Positions 26,673 to 36,059 are shown, counted from the stretch's first letter. The stretch is 58,902 nt of DNA from Actinomycetota bacterium (GCA_027313705.1 DAHVDE010000042.1:1-58902), one strand, 5' to 3'. Notes: generated by a model from the sequence alone, not told the origin. Numbers and translations: made by a program.

Positions 26673-27206
26673 GTCACTCGTCTCCTATACCGCCATGAGG
26701 CCGCCTGTCGCAGGCCGGCCGTACGCCGACCCGCCTCGTACCAGGTCAGAGGTCTTTCCTCGACGGTGACTCCAGCTGACCCGCTGACCGCAGCCCGCTA
26801 CTAGACTCAACTATGGAAGCCGGGCCGCTCACGACTAGCTGACGCTAGGCCGGCATCTCGACAGTTGTCAGCCTACGTGAAGTAACGACTGGACCGATCC
26901 GCGGGCCTGTCCTAATTTCGATACTCTCAGGCTAGGAACTCAATGCACGCGGCCCTGCACTGAATGTCGCCGCGCGACCGGCACCTGGCTTCGCCTGCTC
27001 TTCAGCAAAGGGAAACGCGAGCAGCACATCTAACCGGCTGGCAACGATCCGCACATTCGGCGGTGGATAGCCGTTAGCGCATACACTGTGCCGCGCCGCG
27101 GCGCTCCTCGGGTCCGCTGAAACGGTCGGGTCGGTTCGCGTGACGGCGAGCGGGCGGCGGCGGTTCGGCGCTCGGCGGACCGCGTTCGCGCCGGTACAGT
27201 AGACGG

Positions 27207-27234
27207 CAAGTAGAATCGAGCAAGTAGAATCGAG
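27207..27234. repeat. 14-bp tandem repeat (two copies)
   Basis: Two identical copies of caagtagaatcgag, at 27207-27220 and 27221-27234, lie in non-coding sequence. Confidence 0.9.
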
Positions 27235-27431
27235 CTAGATGTTCTGCTGCTGGCCATGGGCGGCCTTTGAATAACGAGACGTACAGTTTCGTATTGTCAA
27301 GCCGCGCGGATCTTCTAGTTCGTCATCTCGCTTAAAGGTTCCGACGGCGGGAGTAATGACACGCAATCCCGCTACGTCGTTGATACCCGAGTTAGGGAAA
27401 CCAGGCAGCCTGCCTTTAGGTCGCACGGTGC

Positions 27432-27448
27432 GTCACTGACCAGTCACC
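27432..27448 (+). promoter_or_regulatory. Possible MtrA- or GlnR-type direct-repeat site
   Basis: GTCAC occurs twice (27432-27436 and 27443-27447) at an 11-base period, like the GTnAC-type direct repeats bound by MtrA and GlnR response regulators. MtrA controls cell-wall hydrolase genes in actinobacteria and the next gene is an NlpC/P60 hydrolase. The site is 324 bases upstream of its start, so the link is tentative. Confidence 0.25.
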
Positions 27449-27771
27449 CAAGGCGACTCGGCGGGCATGCTCAGTGGAGCCGGTACATCACAGCCAGATC
27501 ACAAGGCCAATGACAGGGCTTCGACACGCCGCTTGACCTGCGAAAACATCGTCAATGCGGATCGCGGCTAAGCGTCGGACGACGATGGACGTCATGAGTC
27601 GAAGGGGCAAACTCACCGCCGATCCTCGGGCTGCCACAGAGACTCGGAGCGGAAGTTTTCTGATCAGCTGTGCGTGATGTAGCTCCGTGGGTTAAATTTC
27701 ATCGCTGTCACCTCGTTCCAGTTGGTGTCCGCCTAACAGGCGAGCGCCAGCCACAGGAAAGGAGCGCGAGC

Positions 27772-28797
27772 GTGGGGCGCTCAAGGTCCCGCCGAGCCGG
27801 GTCTGACTTGCGGTTCCGGCCGCTGGTGACGACCGGCAGTCTCGTCACGGCGCTGAGCCTGGCCACCATGATTGGCCTGGCGATCCCTGGCTCGTCGGCG
27901 GGAGCGGCCCAGACGGGTTCCTCGCCGACCTTCAAGCAGTTGGTGGCGCAGGCCGACAAGCTGTCCAATGAGGTCGATAACCTCAGCCAGCGGTACGACG
28001 CGCTCCGCATCCAGCTTCAGGCGGCGAGATCACAGCTGCGGCTGGCGCGTCTAGGCGAGAAGAGGGACGAGCGGCTGCTGACCGCCGACCAGGCTTCCGT
28101 GGCCGGGATCGCCGCCGCCGGCTACATGGCGGGCGGCATCGACCCGACGCTGCAGTTGCTTGAGAGCAGCAACCCGCAGGCGATGCTCGACCGTGCGTCG
28201 ATACTGAGCGAGTTGCAGCAGCAGAACGGCACGAAGATGAGCCTGGTGTCGGCTGCCAATGCCGCCGCTCAGCGCGAGAGCGCCCTCGCTGTCCAGCAGT
28301 CCAGGCAAGCACTCAGGCTCTCGGCGGAGATGAAGGGCGAGGTAGCCAAGATCCAGGCCAAGGAAGAGGTGCTCAACAGCAGCGTCTACGCCAAGGCATT
28401 CCAGGTCTACCAGCAGACAGGGCACTACCCGACGCACATTCCCGGCAACTCCATCGGGGTGCAGGCACTGAACTGGGCACTGACCAGAGTTGGTGACCCC
28501 TACGTCTGGGGTGCGGCCGGACCGAACGCTTTCGACTGCTCTGGCCTGGTCATGTGGGCCTATGCTCACGTGGGCATCAGCCTGGATCACTATACGGGCG
28601 ACCAGTGGAACGAAGGTGAGCACATCTCGCGTTCCCAGCTCGAGCCGGGCGACCTGGTGTTCTTCTTCCCCGATATCGGTCACGTCGGGCTGTATGTGGG
28701 CAACGGCCTGATGGTCGACGCGCCGACCTACGGAGTGCCCGTCCAGGTTCAGCCGATCTTCTGGAGCGAGTACGTAGGCGCGGTAAGGATCATCTGA
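27772..28797 (+). CDS. Secreted NlpC/P60 peptidoglycan endopeptidase (RipA-like)
   Basis: A 341-aa exported hydrolase that likely cuts peptide stems in peptidoglycan. An N-terminal arginine-rich region and hydrophobic signal (about residues 18-45, ending near SAGAAQ) precede a coiled coil (about 55-110 and 140-205) and the C-terminal NlpC/P60 domain with catalytic Cys256 (DCSGLV) and His304 (GHVGLYVG). The third residue may be Asp316. I chose GTG at 27772 because AAAGGAG lies six bases upstream; the frame to 27670 would add 34 unsupported residues. Confidence 0.93.
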   Translation: MGRSRSRRAGSDLRFRPLVTTGSLVTALSLATMIGLAIPGSSAGAAQTGSSPTFKQLVAQADKLSNEVDNLSQRYDALRIQLQAARSQLRLARLGEKRDERLLTADQASVAGIAAAGYMAGGIDPTLQLLESSNPQAMLDRASILSELQQQNGTKMSLVSAANAAAQRESALAVQQSRQALRLSAEMKGEVAKIQAKEEVLNSSVYAKAFQVYQQTGHYPTHIPGNSIGVQALNWALTRVGDPYVWGAAGPNAFDCSGLVMWAYAHVGISLDHYTGDQWNEGEHISRSQLEPGDLVFFFPDIGHVGLYVGNGLMVDAPTYGVPVQVQPIFWSEYVGAVRII

Positions 28798-28813
28798 CCA
28801 GCGGCTGGCCGGC

Positions 28814-30337
28814 TCACGCCGGCTTGACGATGGGGAACAAGATCGTATCCCTGATCGAGGCACCGGTCAGCATGATGAGCAAGCGGTCGATGCCCATGCC
28901 CATGCCGCCGCTTGGCGGCATGCCGAATTCGAGCGCGCGCAGGAAGTCCTCGTCGAGTTGCATGGCCTCCTGATCACCGCCTGCGGCGAGCAGTGACTGG
29001 GCGGTGAGCCTGGCTCGCTGCTCGATCGGGTCAACAAGCTCGGAGTAGCCGGTGCCGATCTCCGCGCCGAACGCGACCAGGTCCCACCGCTCGGCGAGTC
29101 GCGGGTCGGTGCGGTGGGCACGCGTGAGCGGCGAGACCTCGACCGGGAAGTCGTGATAGAAGGTCGGCTCGACCGTTCGCGATTCGACCAGGTGCTCGTA
29201 AAGCTCGAGCATCACCTGGCCAGCGTTCCACGAGGGCTGGACCGCCACGTTGGCCTGTGCAGCCAGCTTGCGTAGCTGGTCGACGCCCGTATCGGCCGTC
29301 ACTTCCTCCCCAAGCGCGGAAGAGACGGCGTCATGGACGCCGACCCGCCGCCATTCTCCGCCGATGTCGTGCTCGGATCCGTCGCTCCTGCGCAGCACCG
29401 TACCGCCCAGGCCTGCCCTGGCGGCGCCAAGGATCATGTCACGGGTCAGCTTCGCCACCGTGCCGTAGTCGCCGTATGCCTCGTAGGCCTCGAGCATCGT
29501 GAACTCGGGATTGTGAGTCGCGTCCGCACCCTCGTTCCTGAAGTTCCTGCCGAGCTCGTAGACCTTCTCGATGCCCCCTACCACGAGCCGCTTGAGGTAT
29601 AGCTCAAGTGAGATCCGCAGGTACATCGGCATGTCATAGGCGTTGATGCGAGTCGTGAACGGCTTGGCGTTCGCGCCGCCGTGCAAGGTCTGAAGCACGG
29701 GAGTTTCCGCCTCGAGGAAACCCTGGCTGTGCAGTTCCTCGCGAACCGCCCTGGTCACAGCCGCGCGCAACTGGGCGAACTGCCTCGCCTCGGCGTTGAC
29801 TATCAGATCGACATACCGCATCCGCACCCGCGCCTGCGGATCGGTTAGCCCGGCGTGCTTGTCGGGCAGCGGACGCAGCGACTTCGCCGTGATAGCGAAG
29901 GAATCGGCAAGCACGGAGAGCTCGCCGCTGCGCGAGGTAATGACCTCACCGGTCACGCCTACCTGGTCGCCCAGGTCTATGTCAGACTTCCAGGCGGCGA
30001 GGGCCAGCTCGCCGGCCCGGTCCCTGGAAACCATGATCTGGATTTCGCCTGATCCGTCCTTAATCGTGGCGAAGCAGAGCTTGCCGCCAGTGCGGTAGAG
30101 CATGACCCTGCCGGTGACACCGACGCGCTCGCCGGTCGAGGTATCGGCAGGCAGCCCTGAATGCCGCGACCGCACTTGCGCGATCGTGTCGGTGCGCGGA
30201 TACCCGACCGGGTATGGGTCTACGCCGCGGGCACGCAGCCGCTCGAGCTTGGCCAGCCTGACCCGCTCCTGCTCCGATGCCTTCAGCTCGGCTGCCGCGG
30301 CGCCCCGCACCGCGCTGGTGATCTCTTCTTCACTCAC
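28814..30337 (-). CDS. lysS: Lysyl-tRNA synthetase, class II
   Basis: Charges tRNA-Lys. The 507-aa protein has the OB-fold anticodon-binding domain (VGVTGRVMLYRTGGKLCFATI), class II motif 2 (RNFRNEGADATHNPEFTM) and motif 3 (GMGMGIDRLLIML). Length and motifs are canonical; it is not fused to an MprF domain. The start is GTG at 30337. It follows coaX after 41 bases on the same strand. Confidence 0.97.
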   Translation of the reverse strand: MSEEEITSAVRGAAAAELKASEQERVRLAKLERLRARGVDPYPVGYPRTDTIAQVRSRHSGLPADTSTGERVGVTGRVMLYRTGGKLCFATIKDGSGEIQIMVSRDRAGELALAAWKSDIDLGDQVGVTGEVITSRSGELSVLADSFAITAKSLRPLPDKHAGLTDPQARVRMRYVDLIVNAEARQFAQLRAAVTRAVREELHSQGFLEAETPVLQTLHGGANAKPFTTRINAYDMPMYLRISLELYLKRLVVGGIEKVYELGRNFRNEGADATHNPEFTMLEAYEAYGDYGTVAKLTRDMILGAARAGLGGTVLRRSDGSEHDIGGEWRRVGVHDAVSSALGEEVTADTGVDQLRKLAAQANVAVQPSWNAGQVMLELYEHLVESRTVEPTFYHDFPVEVSPLTRAHRTDPRLAERWDLVAFGAEIGTGYSELVDPIEQRARLTAQSLLAAGGDQEAMQLDEDFLRALEFGMPPSGGMGMGIDRLLIMLTGASIRDTILFPIVKPA

Positions 30338-30378
30338 CTGCCAGAGGTTACCGGCGCGCTCATCCCCCCGCGAACGAG

Positions 30379-31182
30379 TTAGGCTGGCCCGCCCAAGCTG
30401 GCGAAGTTGCGCTCGTAGACGAGACGCAAGCCGATCAGGGTGAGCCAGGGCTCATAGGCGTCGATGTTGGGCACCTCGTCGATGACCAGCGGCGCGAGAC
30501 CGCCGGTGGCGATGATCGAGACCGATTCTGGGTCGTCAGGCGCAAGTTCGGCGGCCATCCGCCTGGCGATGCCTTCGACCTGGCCGGCGAAACCGAAGAT
30601 GATGCCGGATTGCAGTGATTCGACGGTGTTCTTCCCGACCACCCGGGCGGGGCGAGTCAGTTCCACCTTGAGCAGTTGCGCCGCTCGCCTCGACAGCGCG
30701 TCGACGGAGATCTCGATGCCAGGCGCCAGCGCTCCGCCGACAAATTCGCCGCGACTGCTTATCGCGTCGAAGTTGGTCGAGGTCCCGAAGTCAACCACGA
30801 TCGCCGGCCCGCCGTAGAGATGAACGGCCGCCACCGCGTTCATGATCCGGTCGGTGCCGACTTCCTTGGGGTTGTCAGTACGGATCGACACCCCCGTCTT
30901 CACGCCGGGTTCGACGATCAGGGTTGTCAGTTCGCTGTGGTAGCGGCCGAGCATCTCTCGCATCTCGTGCAGCACGGAAGGTACCGTCGAGCACACCACG
31001 ATGCCGTCGAGGTTCCTGCTGGCGAGCAGCCGGCTTTGGGAGAGCAGACCTCGCATCGTCACGGCCAGTTCGTCGGCCGTCCGCACCGGATCGGTGGCGG
31101 TGCGCCAGTGCTCGACCACCTTGTCGCCGTCGAACACGCAGAGGACCGTGTTCGTGTTCCCCACGTCAACAGCGAGCAGCAT
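30379..31182 (-). CDS. coaX: Type III pantothenate kinase
   Basis: First step of coenzyme A synthesis, phosphorylating pantothenate. The 267-aa protein has the ASKHA-fold ATP motif DVGNTNTVL near residues 5-13, GTDRIMNAVAA, and DFGTSTNFDAI near residue 130. Type III kinases are insensitive to CoA feedback. It lies six bases after nadC, in the same operon as panC, which makes pantothenate. Confidence 0.95.
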   Translation of the reverse strand: MLLAVDVGNTNTVLCVFDGDKVVEHWRTATDPVRTADELAVTMRGLLSQSRLLASRNLDGIVVCSTVPSVLHEMREMLGRYHSELTTLIVEPGVKTGVSIRTDNPKEVGTDRIMNAVAAVHLYGGPAIVVDFGTSTNFDAISSRGEFVGGALAPGIEISVDALSRRAAQLLKVELTRPARVVGKNTVESLQSGIIFGFAGQVEGIARRMAAELAPDDPESVSIIATGGLAPLVIDEVPNIDAYEPWLTLIGLRLVYERNFASLGGPA

Positions 31183-31188
31183 CTGTCA

Positions 31189-32088
31189 TCATTCCTGTCC
31201 GGCCGCGACGAGATCGAGCCCGATGTCAAGCGCCGGCGCCGAGTGCGTGAGCGCTCCGACCGCGATGAAGTCGACTCCGGTGCCCGCGACCTGCGCCGCG
31301 TTCGCCAGCCTCAGCCCTCCGCTTGCCTCGAGCAGCGCCCGGCCGGCCACCAGGCGCACCGCCTCCCGCATTGCCGCGACCAGGAAGTTGTCGAGCAAGA
31401 TCAGTCCGGCGCCCGCCGCGGCGGCCTGCGCCACCTGATCAAGGGTGTCGCATTCCACTTCCACCGGCAGATCGGGCGCCATCTTCCTGACGGCCTCATA
31501 AGCAGCGGTGACTGAGCCAGCAGCGGCTACGTGATTGTCCTTGATCAGGGCCGCATCGGCGAGTGACATCCGGTGATTGACGCCGCCGCCGCACCTGACG
31601 GCGTACTTCTCGAGCATGCGCAGCCCCGGTGACGTCTTGCGAGTGTCCCTGACTCGCACCTTGGTACCGGCTACTGCATCCACCCACATCCGCGTGAGCG
31701 TGGCCACACCCGACATATGAGTCACAAGATTCAACGCCGTCCGTTCAGCCGTCAGAATCGCTTGCAGCGGCCCCTGGACCGTCATCAACGTCGTCCCCGC
31801 GCTCACCCGGTCACCGTCGCAGGTCCGGTGCCGCACGCTGACGCCAGCGGGTGCGGCGACCACGCAGAAGACAGCCTGCGCCACGAGGAGGCCGCAGGCC
31901 ACGCCCTCGGCACGGGCTACCAGATGGGCGGTGCCCACGCTTTCTGCCGGAATCGTAGCCAGGGTGGTCACGTCTGGGCCGCTGCCCAGATCCTCGTCGA
32001 GCGCCGAGCCGATGACCCGCGCTACCTCGGCGGGGTCAAGCCCGCTGGCAGATAGCTTGTCGCCGACCTCGCCTGGCAGGTTGGTCAC
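31189..32088 (-). CDS. nadC: Quinolinate phosphoribosyltransferase (decarboxylating)
   Basis: Makes nicotinate mononucleotide from quinolinate and PRPP in de novo NAD synthesis. The 299-aa protein contains RDTRKTSPGLR near residue 150, HRMSLADAALIKDNH near 180, and VEVECDTLDQV. It uses a GTG start (32088) that overlaps the nadB stop by four bases. nadA is not in the window. Confidence 0.95.
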   Translation of the reverse strand: MTNLPGEVGDKLSASGLDPAEVARVIGSALDEDLGSGPDVTTLATIPAESVGTAHLVARAEGVACGLLVAQAVFCVVAAPAGVSVRHRTCDGDRVSAGTTLMTVQGPLQAILTAERTALNLVTHMSGVATLTRMWVDAVAGTKVRVRDTRKTSPGLRMLEKYAVRCGGGVNHRMSLADAALIKDNHVAAAGSVTAAYEAVRKMAPDLPVEVECDTLDQVAQAAAAGAGLILLDNFLVAAMREAVRLVAGRALLEASGGLRLANAAQVAGTGVDFIAVGALTHSAPALDIGLDLVAAGQE

Positions 32089-33749
32089 CGCTGTCCTTTC
32101 TGCTCAGCTACCTGATCGGGTTCATAACTGACCGTCAGGTCGTCTAGTCCGAGAGTTACGGTCAGGTGCCCGAGCCAGGCAGCTGAGGAGTCCGGATAGT
32201 CTTCGCGCCAGTGACTGCCCCTGGTTTCCCTGCGCGCAGCCGCAGCGGCCACGAGCGCAGCGGCAGCCAAGTGCAGGTTGGTCGCCTCCCACGCGAGGAC
32301 GCCCGGGGTGCCCGCTGGCTGATCCCCGATCTTTTTCAGCTCTTCCGCCGCCATCGTCAGGCCGGTGCCCGACCTGACCACTCCGGCGCGCTCGGTCATG
32401 AGCTGCGCGATCTCGGTCATGGCGGCCTGATCGAGCAATCGCGGCTTGCGCCTGTCAGCCGCGGGTTCGGCGGGTGCGGGGAAGTTGCTGGCCAGATCCG
32501 CCGCGATGCGCTCGGCGAAGACGAGTCCTTCGAGCAGCGAGTTAGACGCGAGCCGGTTGGCGCCGTGCACGCCGGTGCAAGCGGTCTCGCCGCACGCATA
32601 GAGGCCGGTGATGCTGGTACGGCCACGCAGGTCGGTCTTGACTCCGCCGCTGGCATAGTGGGCGGCGGGCACAACCGGGATCGGCTGGCTGACCGGGTCT
32701 ATCCCGTGCGCACGCAGGGTCGTCAGGATTGTCGGGAACCGGTGCTGCCAGGTCGCCGCGCCGAGATGACGGCCGTCCAGGTAGACGTGGTCGGTTCCGG
32801 CCTTGATCATCACGTTCATGATCGCCTTGGCGACGACATCGCGCGGCGCGAGATCGGCCAGCGGGTGACGACCGGTCATGAACCGATTGCCCGCCTCGTC
32901 CACCAGGAAAGCGCCCTCGCCTCTCACCGCCTCGGAGATGAGCGGCTGGCGTCCGCGCGCGTCAGGACCGAGCCAAAGGACGGTCGGATGGAACTGCACG
33001 AACTCCAGGTCGGCGACCCCGGCGCCAGCACGCAGCGCGAGCGCTACGCCGTCGCCCGTCGACACCTGCGGGTTCGTCGTCGCCGAATAGACCTGGCCGA
33101 TACCACCCGTGGCCAGCACGACGGCCGGGGCGTAAACGGCGCCCACGCCATCTTGCTGCCCCTCGCCGATCACGTGCAAGGTCAGGCCTGCGGCTCGTCC
33201 GTCCTGCGTGAGCAGCAGGTCAAGCGACATGGCGTGCTCGATGACGTCAAGGCCGCCGCCAGGTACCGCGCTTGCCTGCTCCAGCGCGAACAGCAGGGCA
33301 CGGGAGATCTCCGCGCCTGTCGCGTCACCGCCCGCATGGGCGATGCGGCTGCGCAGGTGCCCGCCCTCCCTGGTCAGCGCGAGCGGGCCGCCAGGCTCGG
33401 CGTCGAACCTCGCGCCGAGCGCGATGAGCCTGCGCACCGCGTCAGGGCCTTCAGTGACCAGTGCGCGAACGGCGGCGGCATCGCACAGTCCCGCGCCCGC
33501 GGTCAGCGTGTCAGCCAGATGCTGCTCGGGCGAGTCCTCAGGGCCGAGTGCAGCGGCAACACCGCCTTGCGCCCATCTCGTCGACCCGTCGTCAAGCATG
33601 GACTTGGTGACGAGCAGTATCCGGCGATCTGGCATGAGCCGGCGCGCGTTCAGCGCCACCGTCACTCCCGCGACGCCTGAACCGACGACGATGACGTCGG
33701 CCCGCCTGATCCAGCCCGCGTCAGGCGCAAGCAACCGGCCCGCGATCAT
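32085..33749 (-). CDS. nadB: L-aspartate oxidase
   Basis: FAD flavoenzyme that oxidises aspartate to iminoaspartate, the first NAD-synthesis step. The N-terminal FAD motif VVGSGVAGVTVAL, the GSTRWAQGGVAAAL signature, HPTVLW, and the C-terminal fumarate reductase-like domain are present in a full-length 554-aa protein. The ATG at 33749 overlaps the panC stop by four bases, so nadB sits inside the pantothenate operon. Confidence 0.95.
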   Translation of the reverse strand: MIAGRLLAPDAGWIRRADVIVVGSGVAGVTVALNARRLMPDRRILLVTKSMLDDGSTRWAQGGVAAALGPEDSPEQHLADTLTAGAGLCDAAAVRALVTEGPDAVRRLIALGARFDAEPGGPLALTREGGHLRSRIAHAGGDATGAEISRALLFALEQASAVPGGGLDVIEHAMSLDLLLTQDGRAAGLTLHVIGEGQQDGVGAVYAPAVVLATGGIGQVYSATTNPQVSTGDGVALALRAGAGVADLEFVQFHPTVLWLGPDARGRQPLISEAVRGEGAFLVDEAGNRFMTGRHPLADLAPRDVVAKAIMNVMIKAGTDHVYLDGRHLGAATWQHRFPTILTTLRAHGIDPVSQPIPVVPAAHYASGGVKTDLRGRTSITGLYACGETACTGVHGANRLASNSLLEGLVFAERIAADLASNFPAPAEPAADRRKPRLLDQAAMTEIAQLMTERAGVVRSGTGLTMAAEELKKIGDQPAGTPGVLAWEATNLHLAAAALVAAAAARRETRGSHWREDYPDSSAAWLGHLTVTLGLDDLTVSYEPDQVAEQKGQR

Positions 33750-34615
33750 GACAGGCTCGCGAGCGTCAGCGGCACGTTGTCGATCAGCCTGGTCTTGCCT
33801 ATGGTGCCCGCGACGAGCAAGGTGGCCTGGCCGGAGAAGCAGGCGGGCAGTTCAAGGAAGGTGGCCGGATTCACCAGCTCCAGGTAGTCGGTGACCAGCG
33901 GCGGGTCAGCCGCAGCGGCAGCGGCGAGTTCGGCGCGGGCCGCCGCGAGCAGTGCGTCACTGCCCTGGCCGGCCGCGGCGGCTCCGGCGAACAACGCACG
34001 GCTTAGCGAGCGCGCGGCGACACGCTCGGCAGGGGAAAGGTAGGAATTACGCGACGAGGCGGCAAGCCCGTCAGGCTCACGCACGGTGGGCACGGTGACG
34101 ATGTCGATCTCCAGGTTCAATTCAGCCACCATCCGCCGTACGAGGAAAACCTGCTGCGCGTCCTTCTGGCCGAAGACCGCCATCTGAGGCCGCACCAGGT
34201 TGGCGATCTTAAGTACAACGGTGAGGACGCCGGTAAAAAATCCCGGCCTGAAGGCTCCCTCGAGTACCTGGCCGACCGGACCAGGGTCGACCGTAACGGT
34301 CTGCGCCGATGGATACATCTGCTCGGTTAGCGGGGCGAATACCGCTGATACTCCCTCTTCGCCGCAGATCGCCAGGTCGCTGTCGAGCGGACGCGGATAC
34401 CTGTCAAGGTCGGTGCCCGCCCCGAACTGGAGCGGGTTCACGAAGATCGAGACGACTACAGCTCCGCCTGGCCCGGCAAGTTCCCTGCCACGTCGCAGCA
34501 GTGCCCTGTGGCCATCGTGCAAGGCACCCATCGTCGGGACGAGCACCACGGGGCCGCCCATGGTCTGGCGGGCTGCCGCCATCCCGATCCTGGTCCTGGC
34601 CAGCATCGGAATCAT
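33746..34615 (-). CDS. panC: Pantothenate synthetase
   Basis: Ligates pantoate and beta-alanine to make pantothenate. The 289-aa protein carries VPTMGALHDGH (ATP binding), FVNPLQFGAGTD, FGQKDAQQ and SSRNSYLSP. ATG 34615 overlaps the DUF2520 stop by four bases (ATGA). panD, which makes beta-alanine and often follows panC, is absent. Confidence 0.95.
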   Translation of the reverse strand: MIPMLARTRIGMAAARQTMGGPVVLVPTMGALHDGHRALLRRGRELAGPGGAVVVSIFVNPLQFGAGTDLDRYPRPLDSDLAICGEEGVSAVFAPLTEQMYPSAQTVTVDPGPVGQVLEGAFRPGFFTGVLTVVLKIANLVRPQMAVFGQKDAQQVFLVRRMVAELNLEIDIVTVPTVREPDGLAASSRNSYLSPAERVAARSLSRALFAGAAAAGQGSDALLAAARAELAAAAAADPPLVTDYLELVNPATFLELPACFSGQATLLVAGTIGKTRLIDNVPLTLASLS

Positions 34616-35517
34616 TGCGTCGGCCCGTGCAGCACGCCGAGCAGGCGCTCCGCGTCTGCCGCGGTCAGCAGGCGTGCCGCCAGTGCCTGTTCTGCGGTCA
34701 GCCTGGCGAGGGCCAGGTAGGCACCGAGCGCTTCGGGCGCGGCGGCCTTGATGGCGGTCAGGTGAGCGGCGATCGTGTCGGCGTCGCCCCTTGCCACCGG
34801 CCCGGTCAGCGCGGCTGGCCCAAGCAGCAGGGCGTTCTCTAGCGCTGCCCACAGCAGCGGACCGAGCATCTTGGCCGGATCCGCGACCCCGGCGCCCCGC
34901 AGCATGTCTTGCGACTGCACGACCAGCGCGACCAGGTAGTTGGCGGCGTTGGCCAGCGCCGCGTGATAAAGATGACGCTTGTCTTCTTCGATAAAGACCG
35001 GTTCGCCGCCCATCTCCATCACGAGCACCTCCGCGACCGGGCGCAGCGGCAGCGGGGCGGTCACCCCGAAACAGATACCTGCCATCTTGGCCACGTCCTC
35101 GCGGCGCCCCGTGAAGGTCATCACCGGATGCAAGGCGAGCGGCAGGGCGCCGAGGCGGGTAAGCGGGTCGAGCACGGCCAGCCCGTGCCTGCCGCTCGCG
35201 TGCGCCACCAGCCTGCCTTCCATCGGCGTCCTGGTCGCGGCAAGACCAGAAGCCAGGCCAGGCAGCACGTCATCAGGAACGGTGAGCAGCACCAGGTCGG
35301 CCATCCGGGCTACCTGTTCTGGCCGCTTGACCGGGACCTGCGGCAAGACCGCGGCAAGCCGGTCAAGCGAAGCTTGCGACACTGCGGCAGCGGCGACCAC
35401 CCGATGACCAGCGCCCGCCAGTGCCGCCGCCATCGCCGTGCCGGCGCGGCCCGCGCCGATGAGTCCGACGGCTAGCTGCGCCGGATGCGGCCCGTCAGTC
35501 TCCGGTTGATTGCTCAT
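34612..35517 (-). CDS. Rossmann-fold DUF2520 protein
   Basis: A 301-aa predicted NAD(P)-binding protein with GLIGAGRAGTAMAAAL near residues 18-33 and a DUF2520 C-terminal helical domain. The fold recalls 6-phosphogluconate dehydrogenase or ketopantoate reductase enzymes. Sitting directly before panC it could be a PanE-type ketopantoate reductase, but I have no motif that proves this. ATG 35517 overlaps the DUF3180 stop by four bases. Confidence 0.8.
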   Translation of the reverse strand: MSNQPETDGPHPAQLAVGLIGAGRAGTAMAAALAGAGHRVVAAAAVSQASLDRLAAVLPQVPVKRPEQVARMADLVLLTVPDDVLPGLASGLAATRTPMEGRLVAHASGRHGLAVLDPLTRLGALPLALHPVMTFTGRREDVAKMAGICFGVTAPLPLRPVAEVLVMEMGGEPVFIEEDKRHLYHAALANAANYLVALVVQSQDMLRGAGVADPAKMLGPLLWAALENALLLGPAALTGPVARGDADTIAAHLTAIKAAAPEALGAYLALARLTAEQALAARLLTAADAERLLGVLHGPTQ

Positions 35518-36050
35518 CGGTTGCGGCCGCGCTGGCGGTTAGGCCCGCGGTTACCTGTGGGCCCGTGGTGACCGTCGGAAAAGGGCAGCGACCTGTCTTC
35601 GTCCGCATCGTCATCTGGTGGCTCGGGCGCCCGGCAGCAGCGTTCCAGGTAGAGAGCCGCCGCCACCAGGCCGATGGCGGCCGCCGCCGTGAACGCGCCG
35701 ACCAGTGCATCGTGCCTGGGCACCGGCTTGTTCAGTGACGCCAGCACGTAGATGCAAAAGCCGGCGGCCAGACCGCCGAACGCGGCGGCGGCGGCGGAAC
35801 TCGCCTTGGCGAGGGCCACTACCCGCGGCACGGACAGCGGGTCGACCGGCTTGACTCCTGGCCGGCCTTGCAGCCTGGTCTTAAGATTCCTGCCGAGCAG
35901 CAACTCGCCGCAGGCAAGCAGGGCCAGCGCGGGGACGGCTGTCCAAGGCAGCGGCGGCAGGCTGGCGAAGCTCGTTCGCGCTAGGACCCAGGCGAGCGCG
36001 GCGCAACTGATCGCGATTACCACAAGCGACCAGGACTTGGTCGGCTGCAT
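35514..36050 (-). CDS. DUF3180 family membrane protein
   Basis: A 178-aa membrane protein with about four hydrophobic segments (LVVIAISCAALAWVLA, WTAVPALALLACGELL, AAAAFGGLAAGFCIYVLA, GAFTAAAAIGLVAAALYL) and a charged, Asn/Arg-rich tail. DUF3180 genes commonly lie between folK and panC genes in actinobacteria. The function is unknown. The stop overlaps the next start by four bases. Confidence 0.85.
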   Translation of the reverse strand: MQPTKSWSLVVIAISCAALAWVLARTSFASLPPLPWTAVPALALLACGELLLGRNLKTRLQGRPGVKPVDPLSVPRVVALAKASSAAAAAFGGLAAGFCIYVLASLNKPVPRHDALVGAFTAAAAIGLVAAALYLERCCRAPEPPDDDADEDRSLPFSDGHHGPTGNRGPNRQRGRNR

Positions 36051-36059
36051 CTATGCGAC

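Larger units (their letters stand above)
26673..27771. other. Gene-poor 1.1-kb region upstream of the NlpC/P60 gene
   Basis: No gene here convinces me. Short reverse frames at 27030-27257 and 27235-27426 lack family motifs and Shine-Dalgarno support. The region holds a tandem 14-mer repeat (27207-27234) and a GTCAC direct repeat (27432-27448). It may be a long regulatory leader, decayed gene remnants or small RNA territory. I looked for a c-di-AMP (ydaO) riboswitch signature before the hydrolase gene and did not find one. Confidence 0.5.

Noticed and set aside
27030-27257. 75-codon reverse frame in the gene-poor region
   Set aside because: The Ser/Arg-rich composition looks like chance and the 14-bp tandem repeat runs through it.
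27235-27426. 63-codon reverse frame in the gene-poor region
   Set aside because: There is no Shine-Dalgarno, no known motifs and it contains part of the tandem repeat boundary; I could not support it.
27600-27771. c-di-AMP (ydaO) riboswitch upstream of the hydrolase gene
   Set aside because: I looked for the conserved core segments of this riboswitch and did not see them.
32211-33680. 489-codon forward frame antisense to nadB
   Set aside because: It has low-complexity composition and no motifs, and nadB is full length on the other strand.
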